Assembly (NCBI RefSeq): GCF_000142905.1
Contig: NW_013657655.1
Coordinates: forward strand, 345,209 to 378,650
Direction of reading: 5' to 3'
Origin: Thecamonas trahens ATCC 50062
Taxonomy: Eukaryota > Apusozoa > Apusomonadida > Apusomonadidae
DNA: 33,442 bases
Shown here: positions 1 through 8,038 of the stretch, piece by piece
Layout: each line of letters begins with the position of its first letter
Numbering within the stretch: the stretch's first letter is position 1
Translations under genes and position numbers: made by a program
Notes under the pieces: generated by a model
The model's database searches: none
The model's input: the letters and a program-made list of their open reading frames with translations, nothing else
What the model was told of the DNA's origin: nothing

Positions 1-298
1 TTTTTTTTTTTTTTTTTTTTTTTTGTCCTGAGACGGGGGTTAACTTTGCAAAGAACTTTTTCCCGGGGGAGAGGGAGGGTTCAGTATGGGCCAAAGGTTG
101 GCAATGCGGTTGATGTGGCGATGCACGGCATACAGCCCTCCACCATCCTCTGGCCCTCCGGCTCACGTTCCTGTCGGGCAAGCCGGCTCCGGCTTACTCG
201 GCCGACACGTCACTCGCTTGGGGCAGCGCTGCACCACAGGTACACTCGACCCGCACCCATACCAGCCACACCACATCCGCAAGAACAAGGCGGAAGAC
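1..298. other. Window edge with poly-T run and upstream region of the carrier gene
   Basis: Bases 1-24 are an uninterrupted T run; the rest is ordinary GC-rich sequence with no domain I recognise. The reading frame of the downstream carrier stays open back to an ATG at 86. The extra 71 residues this would add look like translated leader and match no carrier feature, so I treat this stretch as upstream region or 5' UTR. The poly-T may be a contig-edge homopolymer or the A-tail of a feature outside the window. Confidence 0.4.
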
Positions 299-1363
299 AT
301 GGCGCCGACAGAGGGACAGGCGGGACAAGTCGCAGCAAGTGGCGCCGCGCCCAGGACAGGCCGCTCCGGAGGCACTGCTCGGCCGCGGCCGGCGACGGAC
401 AAGGCCATTCCGGGCGTCCTGCCACTGCATGGCGACACTCCGCGGACGAATCCGGAGTATCCGGCATGGCTCCTGGGCTGTGCTGCCGTGGGGGTGGCTC
501 TCGGTGAGAGGTTTGTCACACATCCGCTCGACACGGTAGCGACGCGGGCCCAGCTGCTCTCTGCCCGCTTCCCGGCCTACCCGCTCCGGCGCGTCCGCCC
601 CGCCATCTCCGCCCTCATCCGCAACGATGGGTGGATGGCACCGTGGCGGGGGCTGATGCCGGCGCTGGCAGGTGTGCTTCCTGTCATGGCCACTCGCGCC
701 CTGGTCAACGTGACGGTCAAAGAGGCTCTGGTGCCGGCACGGACCGACGGCGACGGCCAGGGCGAAGCCGAGAGCTCGTGGTTGCCGATGGTGCGCCTAA
801 CGGCGGCCGGTCTGCTGGCGGGCGCGGCCGAGGGCCTGGTCATTGCGCCGTTTGACGCGTGCAAGGTGCGACTGCAGGCATGCGACGCACCGGGTGCACT
901 CAAGACCTCAGTCACCACAGTCCGCGAGGTCTTGCGCGACGTCGGTACGCTCGGTCTGCTCCGCGGTGCGTCGCTGTCGATGGTGCGGTCGTCGGTGGCC
1001 GCCGGCGTTCTGTTTCCGGCCTATGAGGTGTTGTGCCACACCATGGCGCTCGACCCGCCGCTCGACGTGCTCGAGGGCTCGGAGCGGGTAGCCGCCGGCG
1101 CCGGCGCAGCCATGCTCGCGGTCGTCGTGGCTAACCCGGTCGCGGTCCTCACCACCCGGGTCCAGCGCGGGCAGCTCGGATACAACGGAGCAGTCGGCTT
1201 TGGCCTCCTCCACGCCATCCACACTGACGGCCTCGGCGTGTTTGCCAAGGGCCTCTACGCTAATGCCTCGCGCATGTTCGTCGGTACGGCATTTACGCTC
1301 ACTGTGTACGAGCTGATCATGCGCGCAGCGCGCAGCACAACAGAAGCAGGCGAAGAAGATTGA
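299..1363 (+). CDS. Mitochondrial carrier (SLC25) family protein, divergent
   Basis: A 354-residue protein from the ATG at 299, close to the family's usual 300-350. It shows the three-fold repeat of mitochondrial carriers, which exchange metabolites across the inner mitochondrial membrane. The helix-1/3/5 signatures are visible: HPLDTVATRAQ near residue 80, a perfect PX[DE]XX[KR]X[KR] as PFDACKVRLQ in repeat 2, and NPVAVLTTRVQ in repeat 3. Repeats 1 and 3 lack charged residues that normally form the cytoplasmic salt-bridge network (Ala or Thr at the Lys/Arg position, Ala for Asp in repeat 3), so transport may be altered. The substrate cannot be read from sequence. An in-frame ATG at 86 would add 71 residues of low-information sequence; I prefer 299. 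It converges on the next gene with only 16 bases between the stops. Confidence 0.85.
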   Translation: MAPTEGQAGQVAASGAAPRTGRSGGTARPRPATDKAIPGVLPLHGDTPRTNPEYPAWLLGCAAVGVALGERFVTHPLDTVATRAQLLSARFPAYPLRRVRPAISALIRNDGWMAPWRGLMPALAGVLPVMATRALVNVTVKEALVPARTDGDGQGEAESSWLPMVRLTAAGLLAGAAEGLVIAPFDACKVRLQACDAPGALKTSVTTVREVLRDVGTLGLLRGASLSMVRSSVAAGVLFPAYEVLCHTMALDPPLDVLEGSERVAAGAGAAMLAVVVANPVAVLTTRVQRGQLGYNGAVGFGLLHAIHTDGLGVFAKGLYANASRMFVGTAFTLTVYELIMRAARSTTEAGEED

Positions 1364-1379
1364 TGGGAAAGATAAATCA

Positions 1380-2672
1380 TTACGGAGCCACGCCGCTGTG
1401 GGCATGCATACGCGAGACGTACTCACGGAGAACCGTGTTTTCGGCCTCGAGCGCCGCCAACCGGTCCATGAGCGAGTTGGTCGTCTCAAACCATGAGCCA
1501 TGAACAACTTGGACCGATGAGAGCGGGGTCTCGGTGTGGAGCGGCGCACGAAGCGGGCCGGGCGGGATGCAGACTGATGGCTGCGGCGCGAGAACGGTCG
1601 CCTGCTTGGCCGCCGCGCGCGCAAAGCTCGCAAATGCCGAGCCAATCGGCACTTGCGATGCGCGCATCGACGGCATCGACGCCGCCCCGCCGGACGAGCC
1701 CGTCGAGATTGCAATGTCAAGCGGAGACGAGAGCGAGCCACGATAAAGGCGCGGTCTATCGGCCTCGGGCTCGGGTGTCGTCACCTCATCGACAACTTGC
1801 GTCGGTGGCGTGGCGGTGGCGCACGCTTCGGCTTGATTGGCCTCGGTTGGCAAGCCTGGGCTTGCATCCTCCGGAAGCTCGTCGTCTGCACACGGCTGCG
1901 CGGCCTCGATGGTGCTTGAGATCGAGCGGGTGGAAAAGGTTGGGCGGGCCACAACGATCCGCTTGCGGCGGCGGACCCGCCGGCGGACAGCGAGGCCCGA
2001 CACTGCGCCGGTCTCAGGTGAGACCGCAAGCAGGCGCTTGTGCCTCTTCGACGGCCGGGCATTGTCGTCGGCGACGTCGCTCGCCACTTGGGCAGCGGCG
2101 GCCGTTGCCGCGGCCGCCAGCGCCGCCGCGCCCGAAGACGGGTCAAGAGCGAGGCCCGAGAGCTGCGACGAGCCAACAGGCTCGGTCGGCAGCGCCAGCA
2201 CAGCGTCCTCGTCCGAGGTCACCACTCCGGCTGACCCGCCCTGCCCGAGGACGAGCGAGCCCGACGAGGTGGCGGCAGCGGTGGTGGCTGACGGGAGGTG
2301 CGGGTCAGTGCGGGTGACGAGGTGCAGTTGACCACTTGGCCCGCACGACGGGCCAGCCGAGGCCGACGGGGTGCCAAAAAGCAGTGATGACGAGGCGCCT
2401 GTCTGGCGCGTGCGCTTGCGCTTGCGGTCAGACTTGGCCTGCGAGGCAGGGCGGACGGGAGCAGGGCGGCTAGCAACGCACTTGGTCGCAGCGCCCGGGT
2501 GGCTCGCAAAAAAGGTCGTAGTTTCGGGAAGCGCCTCGGACGGGACCCGTCCCGAACATTCGGTGGGTGGGTGTGGGGCCGGGGCGGGACAGGACGCGGC
2601 CTTGGAGACCCCCTTGGGTCCCGAGGTGGCCGCCGCCGAAACGTGCTTGCGCACCGGGAATGCCGCAAGCAT
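1380..2672 (-). CDS. Hypothetical Ser/Ala-rich, probably nuclear protein with a short C-terminal coiled coil
   Basis: A 430-residue protein from the ATG at 2672; the frame stays open a little further upstream but without another ATG. I do not recognise a family. Visible features are an N-terminal third rich in Ala, Pro and Ser, a basic cluster DRKRKRTRQ, a central pair of strongly basic stretches (SKRHKRL, then VRRRVRRRKRIVV) that look like nuclear localisation signals, acidic and Thr/Pro-rich linkers, and a C-terminal heptad-like segment (LMDRLAALEAENTVLREYV). The last resembles half a leucine zipper, but no basic DNA-contact region precedes it at bZIP spacing. Codon use is GC-rich like its neighbours. 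Function unknown; nuclear location is inferred only from the basic clusters. Confidence 0.6.
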   Translation of the reverse strand: MLAAFPVRKHVSAAATSGPKGVSKAASCPAPAPHPPTECSGRVPSEALPETTTFFASHPGAATKCVASRPAPVRPASQAKSDRKRKRTRQTGASSSLLFGTPSASAGPSCGPSGQLHLVTRTDPHLPSATTAAATSSGSLVLGQGGSAGVVTSDEDAVLALPTEPVGSSQLSGLALDPSSGAAALAAAATAAAAQVASDVADDNARPSKRHKRLLAVSPETGAVSGLAVRRRVRRRKRIVVARPTFSTRSISSTIEAAQPCADDELPEDASPGLPTEANQAEACATATPPTQVVDEVTTPEPEADRPRLYRGSLSSPLDIAISTGSSGGAASMPSMRASQVPIGSAFASFARAAAKQATVLAPQPSVCIPPGPLRAPLHTETPLSSVQVVHGSWFETTNSLMDRLAALEAENTVLREYVSRMHAHSGVAP

Positions 2673-3179
2673 GGTCCTCACCGTCCAGATCGGGCAAGTG
2701 GTCGTGTTGTTCCCGAACGTCGTCGTGCGGAGAGGGGTGCCACTCTTCGTGGTCGGCTGCTCTGGTGTTGACGCCCTGGCGGTTTTTTAGGCCACGTTGC
2801 GGACTGGCCCGTCCCGGTCGCTATCAGCACCGGGGCCCGTTGACATGAACGGCGCATGCCTTGGAACTTTGCTCAAAGAGACTGGCAAGTGTGTGTAGTG
2901 CATACTAAGCAGCGCACCTCTCTGGTCTTGGCTCGGCTGGAACCAGCCACACCAGAGGTTGCTATGCAGAGCCGGCTCGGCAAATGTAGTGAAGGTCGCC
3001 TCACCCGCTTTTTTGCTGGTTATCCTGAGAAAGAGCAACGCGGCCCTGCCGAAATTGGCAGCTAGAAGCACATTTCTCCGCACTATCAGCTGGGAGCTCT
3101 CTGCTGCGGCATGAGGCGAGGTGTGTGCATGTTTATCAGCCGAATCGCGGTCCTGGTCGAGGTGACCTGATCGAGGCGA
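2673..3179. other. Intergenic region, nothing recognised
   Basis: About 500 bases between two minus-strand genes: the 5' flank of the 1380-2672 gene and the 3' flank of the membrane-protein gene. GC content is visibly lower than in the genes. A minus-strand frame of 98 codons exists at 2787-3083 but begins with GTG and has no recognisable domain. No GTACG donor that could feed an upstream exon into the 1380-2672 gene was found on the minus strand here. Confidence 0.5.
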
Positions 3180-5163
3180 CTACGAGTACGGGTTCTTCTG
3201 CTGGTAAGGATTGCCGCCTGGCGGCGGAGCGTACGGATTGGGCGGCGGGGCGCCGGCGTATGACGGAGGCGCACCACCGTATGCCGGCGGCGGGGCGCCG
3301 ACGGCGGCCGAGTACGGCGGAGCGGCGGAGCCGCCGTAGGGGTTGCCCGGCGGCGGGGCGTTGTAGTTGGACGGCGGCGGGGCGTTGTAGTTGGACGGCG
3401 GCGGGGCGTTGTAGTTGGACGGCGGGGGTGGGGCAGGGTGGGCGACAACAGGCTGGGCCGGAGCCGGGCCGTGGTTGTACCCGCCGCCACCACCGTTATA
3501 AGCGCCGCCGCCGTTGTTGTTGTTGTTGTTGTTGCCGTAGGCCCCGCCCTTGTGGTTGTTGAAGCGGCCGGAGCGGTTGTTGCCCATGAAGCACATGTAG
3601 ATGGCGTAGACGCCACCGCAGACGCAGCACATCCACACGCAGCCGATGACGATGAGCACAATGCCGATGACAATCTTCTGTGCGCGTGTGAGGCCAAAGT
3701 CATAGGAGCCGTTGGTCAGATCGGACGCCAGAATGTACGGATCGTCGCTCGAGCGGATGGTGAGCTGGACGGTGCTCGGCGTGATGGTGGCACCGGCGCT
3801 GACCGAGGTGTACGACGAGATGGACCAGTCGCCCTTGGTTCCACCCTGGTTTTTGTACAGGCATCCAAAGCCTGAGCCCGGCACCGATGCCGGGGTCCAC
3901 GAGCTGCCCGAGAGCGTGACCTTGAGGCACATGTCCGACGCGCGGAGGTAGAACCGGCAAGTCGACGTCGTCGAGTCCCACTGCCCGCCATCATCCGAGC
4001 ACACCTGCGAACACAGCGGGCGTGAAGAGCCGGTCGACGTTGATGTTGCCGTCAACTGGCACGAACGCGAGAGTGAGCCCTGGCCGCGCGAAATGTAGTG
4101 GCCAAAGGTGAGGCCGACAGACATGGTTGACGCCGGCCCGCCGTTCTGCGACGCAGAGATGTCAGCTGTGTACACAATGTCCGACGTGCCGAGCGTGGCT
4201 GACGCGAACGAGAACCCGCCTGCCGTCCGATACTTGAGCGGCTCGTACGACTTGAGGTCCTTGTCGTCGTCCCTCAGCACGTCGACGGCAGTCGTTGCAC
4301 CGAGGACCTCAGCCCCGCCCGAGGCACCCGAGTTGGTGTTGGTAAACTGTGCCGCAAGTAGCTCGTCACGTGACTGCGAGTTCCACTTGTCCACCGCCGC
4401 ATTGTACTTCTTGATCTTGTCCCCGCGGGTATCCTTCAGTGCCGAGACAAGGACAATGATACCAATGAGGACCAGAATAGGGCCCACAATGGCACAGCAG
4501 CATATGCATCCAACAATCTGCCGACCCTATCCTCCCCCATCCTCCGCACCCAGCCACACAGCCCGGCATCGACGACTCTATCATGAGTTGTCCGTTATCC
4601 CCTACAACAGCGCAAAAACCGTGCTTCTCTCTCTCTCACTCACACACACACACACACACACACACACTCTCTCTCTCTCCCTTCTCCCACCACCCTCCCC
4701 AACCCCCCCATCGCCTTGCCCAGTAGGAAGTCCATGCCCACCATGACCATGCCGTGGCGCGCGTGGCGCGCAATCAACCGCGGGCATGCGACCTCGGCCC
4801 CCCCCAGCACCTCCTTCCGTCGCCTTCCGCACCCCCTTCCCCGCACCCACACCATCAAGTCACAGCCAAGACGGAAGTGCGGGAGATATTGGTCGAGGCA
4901 ATGTGGGTGTGGGATGGGTAGGTGCGTGCAGGCCTTGAACACGAGTGACGTTGCGTAACGCTGTGGCCGAGTAGCGACGGGCAGAGGGGGGGGGGGGGAG
5001 GAGGCTCGCACCGGGCTGAGGACCAAGGAGAACACGACAAGGATAATATGGGGGGCGAGACACTGGTAGAGCAAGCATGCGGATGTAGGGATGGATGGAC
5101 TACTCGGGGTGGACGTACCGTCTCCATAAAGTCATCCCACACTCCCGAAACACAGTCGCACAT
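3180..5163 (-). CDS. Two-helix membrane protein with Cys-rich loop and proline-rich PPxY tail (2 exons)
   Basis: Exon 2 (4517-3180) has no ATG at its 5' end and meets an in-frame stop at 4529-4527. I place exon 1 at 5163-5119 (15 codons, MCDCVSGVWDDFMET), followed by a GTACGT donor and a 601-base intron ending in CGGCAG; the join is phase 0 and gives 460 residues. An alternative acceptor 9 bases upstream (after GGATAG) would add three residues. The protein starts with two Cys, then Cys-rich hydrophobic helix 1 (about residues 16-43), a lumenal or extracellular region with several Cys, helix 2 rich in Cys (starting near KIVIGIVLIVIG), a poly-Asn/Gly stretch and a tail of APPPSNYN-type repeats. 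The tail holds PPAY and PPSY, matching the PPxY ligand for WW domains. Layout recalls Shisa/WBP1-like adaptors, but homology is not shown. The Cys clusters beside the helices could be palmitoylated (inference). Confidence 0.72.
3361..3432 (-). repeat. 24-base tandem repeat, three copies, coding for an 8-residue Pro/Tyr/Asn unit
   Basis: Three adjacent 24-base units (3361-3384, 3385-3408, 3409-3432; the last slightly diverged) encode the repeated NYNAPPPS of the membrane protein's tail. A GTT/AAC trinucleotide run at about 3512-3535 encodes the poly-Asn stretch just before it. Near-identity at DNA level points to recent slippage or unequal exchange. Confidence 0.85.
4518..5118 (-). other. Proposed 601-base intron with microsatellite (CT/CA)n
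   Basis: On the minus strand it opens with GTACGT at 5118 and ends in CGGCAG at 4518. It contains a (CT)n(CA)n(CT)n tract at about 4623-4680 and a G-run near 4987-4998 (+ strand). No ORF inside has a recognisable domain. If the alternative acceptor (GGATAG, ending at 4527) is used, the intron is 9 bases shorter. Confidence 0.6.
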
Positions 5164-5314
5164 TGGTTCTTGGAATGGGAGTGAAGAGTGCGGATTTCCA
5201 GTGAGTGGGGAGGGCGGTGCCGGTGCGGGTATGCAGGCGCCAACAGTTTACATTGCCCTCTAGCGTGATCGCCGTCCCAAACCAGGATGACGACAACTAT
5301 GAGCCTGACGTATA

Positions 5315-7504
5315 TCATCGGAGAGCATCAGCGACGGCATCGAGGCGGGCGCGAGCTTGGAGGGTGATGGGGTGCTTCTCGCCGAGCTGCGAGGCGTAAG
5401 CCTTGGTGAGGTCGACGAGGATGGGCTGGGCAGCGGAGAGGTTGGCGAGGGCAACAAAGTGCGGGAGCTCGACGGCGACACGATCGGCCTGACGGTCGAT
5501 GAGCTTCTTGCGCGAGCGATGCTTGGCGAGCTGGTCTGAGACGCCCAGCGGGATGCGGGCGAACGAGGTCCGCTGCCAGCGACGGAGCCGCTTGTGGACG
5601 GCCGAATTGCGCTTGATGGAAGCGGCGACGGTGGCGTCATCGACACCCTTAAGACTTTTGAGACTCTTCTGCGACTCACGGATCTTGCGGGCGGCAGCCT
5701 GTGCCTCGGCCTCGGACGAAAAGCCGCCAGGCGCGTCGTTGGCGCCGACGGTGAACGACCGGTGCCGGAGCGACGAGACGCCGATGGTCCGCTTGGACTG
5801 CTTCCGGAAGAGGACTTGATTTCGGAAAAAGGCCTCTTCGCGCTGCTTCTTGATTGTTTCCTGTCGGTTAGAAAACGAGGTCGGGCGCGAGAGGCGGGCC
5901 GACGCCAGCGCCGACGCCGTTTCGGACGTTTCCGACTTGGTCGACGTGGTGTGCGCCGAGTTTGTCGCTGCGGTGCGCGCGGGCGGTGAGGCCATGCGTG
6001 GCGAGCGCTGGGCACCAAGCGGATTTGGCGTCCCGCCTTTGGGAGTCGCTGTTGATGACGGCTCGATGCGGAGGTTGGGGACAACAGGAATACCCGAGGC
6101 CGAGGCCGACGCGGCGCCGGCATCGCCCGGATCAGAGATCATCGAGTCCGAGTACGACTCGACAGCCTTGGCGTCGACCGACTCAAAGACGGTCGAGAGG
6201 GCCGAGTCGGTCGCGGCCGTGTCGCGGCCGTTGGCTTTGATGGAAAAGCTGACTTGGCCGTAGCGGTCGGTCTTGGTCAGATCAGCCTCGGCCTGCGGGG
6301 CGTGGTCGCTGCTCTCAGAGCTGCTGTGGTGCGAGACGACCGAGACAGCCATGGTCGACGCCGATGCACCCTTGACGCCCGAGACCGCCGAGTCCGAGTA
6401 CGACTCGATGGCCGATAGGCGCGACGAGGACAGGCTCGATCTCGAACTCGAGCTCGAGCTCGAGCTCGAATTCGAGGCGTTGTGGTGGGCGGTAGAGCAG
6501 GCGGTGGTGCCCACAGAGTGTGACGACGGAGTCACGTCCGAACCGCGGGGCAGGCCGCCGGCCCGGGTCGATTCTGCGATGGTCGAGAGTGTGGCCGTTG
6601 ACTCTGCAGTCGACTGGTGTGAGATGGCCGAGTCAACCGAACTGCGGCGCTTGGCCCTACGGCGCATCTTGCGCTGATACAGCTTGGCCTTTTTGGCCTG
6701 CTGCATCTGCAGCAGCATGAGCCTATCTTCGGTAGTGTTGGATCTCGACCGCGGGTCAAATGCGTCGGGCACCGGCTGCGGCGCAGGCAGTTGCGCCAGC
6801 AGCAGGTCCTCGTCACCGTCTGTTTCGTTTGCGGCCGAGCTAGCGCCCGCACGCGAGCCAAGCTCGGAGCAATTGCTTGTCATCGCACTCGCTCCAGTTC
6901 CGGGTGACGACGCCCGGGATCCACCTGCGCTTGCGCTCCGTGCGCTCCGTGCCGGAGAGGCCGTCCGCCGCGGGGAGTCCACCGTGGCCGGACGGGCACG
7001 CTCTGGTGTCATCACCTCGAGAGTATGGCTCTGTGCCTTCTTCCGTAGCGCCGCCAGCGCGCCAGCATCAATCGCCGGCGGGCGCCCAACGAGGACACTC
7101 CCGGCAGAAACGCCGCCTGTCCGCAACGGGCCCGCTCTCGCCCACCCGCCGGTGGACCGCTGCCCAGCTGCGGCACTCCGAGCATACGGCGAGTCAATCC
7201 GGCCAGTACGCTTGGCTCGTGCCGATGCCTTCCCGCCGCCTCTCTTTCGGCCTCTGTGCGCCCGTCCTGCTCGCCTGGCCGTGGCTGGTCTCGGCCACCC
7301 CCGCCGTCGTGGCCTCCCGAGTCGCCCGCCCTGCTCGCCGGCTTCTCCGCTCGCCACTTCTGCCGGTTCGGACTCGCCCGGCCCGCGTCGTCTGCGTTGC
7401 CGGCGGCGAGTCATGCCCTCGGCGAGTGGTGGTGGCGGTGGCGGGTTGGGCTGTGGTGAGGTGGGACGTGGTAACGCTTGCGGGCCGAGTCGGTGTGCCT
7501 GCAT
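5315..7504 (-). CDS. Hypothetical Ser-rich disordered protein with a TPR-like C-terminal segment
   Basis: A 729-residue protein from the ATG at 7504; the frame is open about 22 codons further upstream but reaches only a GTG. The first ~200 residues are Pro/Arg/Gly-rich and strongly basic, the middle is Ser/Ala-rich with poly-Ser, and a basic block (QQAKKAKLYQRKMRRRAKRR) looks like a nuclear signal or charged helix. A second helical region (NRQETIKKQREEAFFRNQ) is rich in Lys, Glu and Arg. The last ~50 residues, with YASQLGEKHPITLQARARLD, resemble the tetratricopeptide pattern of kinesin-light-chain-type repeats. D-S-[A/M]-hydrophobic-S occurs four times in the middle (see findings). No family recognised. 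It is a plausible scaffold or regulatory protein; location and partners unknown. Confidence 0.6.
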   Translation of the reverse strand: MQAHRLGPQALPRPTSPQPNPPPPPPLAEGMTRRRQRRRRGPGESEPAEVASGEAGEQGGRLGRPRRRGWPRPATARRAGRAHRGRKRGGGKASARAKRTGRIDSPYARSAAAGQRSTGGWARAGPLRTGGVSAGSVLVGRPPAIDAGALAALRKKAQSHTLEVMTPERARPATVDSPRRTASPARSARSASAGGSRASSPGTGASAMTSNCSELGSRAGASSAANETDGDEDLLLAQLPAPQPVPDAFDPRSRSNTTEDRLMLLQMQQAKKAKLYQRKMRRRAKRRSSVDSAISHQSTAESTATLSTIAESTRAGGLPRGSDVTPSSHSVGTTACSTAHHNASNSSSSSSSSSRSSLSSSRLSAIESYSDSAVSGVKGASASTMAVSVVSHHSSSESSDHAPQAEADLTKTDRYGQVSFSIKANGRDTAATDSALSTVFESVDAKAVESYSDSMISDPGDAGAASASASGIPVVPNLRIEPSSTATPKGGTPNPLGAQRSPRMASPPARTAATNSAHTTSTKSETSETASALASARLSRPTSFSNRQETIKKQREEAFFRNQVLFRKQSKRTIGVSSLRHRSFTVGANDAPGGFSSEAEAQAAARKIRESQKSLKSLKGVDDATVAASIKRNSAVHKRLRRWQRTSFARIPLGVSDQLAKHRSRKKLIDRQADRVAVELPHFVALANLSAAQPILVDLTKAYASQLGEKHPITLQARARLDAVADALR

Positions 7505-8038
7505 ACTTGTGTGATGATCAGGGCCTACCAGGCCCAACCACGTTTCCGATCCACTCCTACCATCCACCACCAGCTCTACAGCTCGCCGATCTCGGAGGGT
7601 GTGTACCTTCTGCCGCTTGCAGCACTGGTCGGTCTAAGTGATGGAGAGTGTCATCAGGCTGATGAATGAACGATCGATCGGGCTCACGAACGAACGAATG
7701 AACGAATGATTATGAACGAACGAACGAACGATTATGAAAGAACGAACGAACGATTATGAAAGAACGATCATTATGAACGAACGATTATGAACGATCGATC
7801 GGGCTCACGAACGAACGAATGAACGAATGATTATGAACGAACGAACGAACGATTATGAACGAACGAATAATTGATCGAACAATTGATCGAACACTGGGTT
7901 CCGCAGGCGGGAAGGCAGGGTAGGGGGGGAATGGGGAGGGGGGGAGAACGGGACGAACACTCCACGCAGCCGAGCCACGAGTGTAGAGGAGGGCGTGGTT
8001 GGGCAAGGCGGAAGACTTTGCGTATTTCCTTCTTCACT
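7505..8038. promoter_or_regulatory. Divergent intergenic region between the Ser-rich and tubby genes
   Basis: These 534 bases hold the start regions of two genes pointing away from each other, so both promoters are expected here. Apart from the AACG-type repeat block (7668-7878) and a G-run at about 7923-7944, nothing is recognisable. No TATA box in a convincing position. The promoter call is positional inference only. Confidence 0.35.
7668..7878. repeat. AACG/ATTATG-type tandem repeat region with a duplicated 71-base block
   Basis: A low-complexity stretch built from GAACGAACGAAC and GATTATGAA words. One block of about 71 bases beginning GAACGATCGATCGGGCTCAC occurs at 7668 and again, essentially unchanged, at 7789, an offset of 121 bases. 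It lies in the divergent spacer upstream of the tubby gene and of the Ser-rich gene and carries no ORF I would call. Confidence 0.85.

Noticed and set aside
1380-1470. bZIP transcription factor call for the 1380-2672 protein
   Set aside because: The leucine-zipper-like end is present, but no basic region with the N-x7-R/K pattern precedes it at the required spacing.
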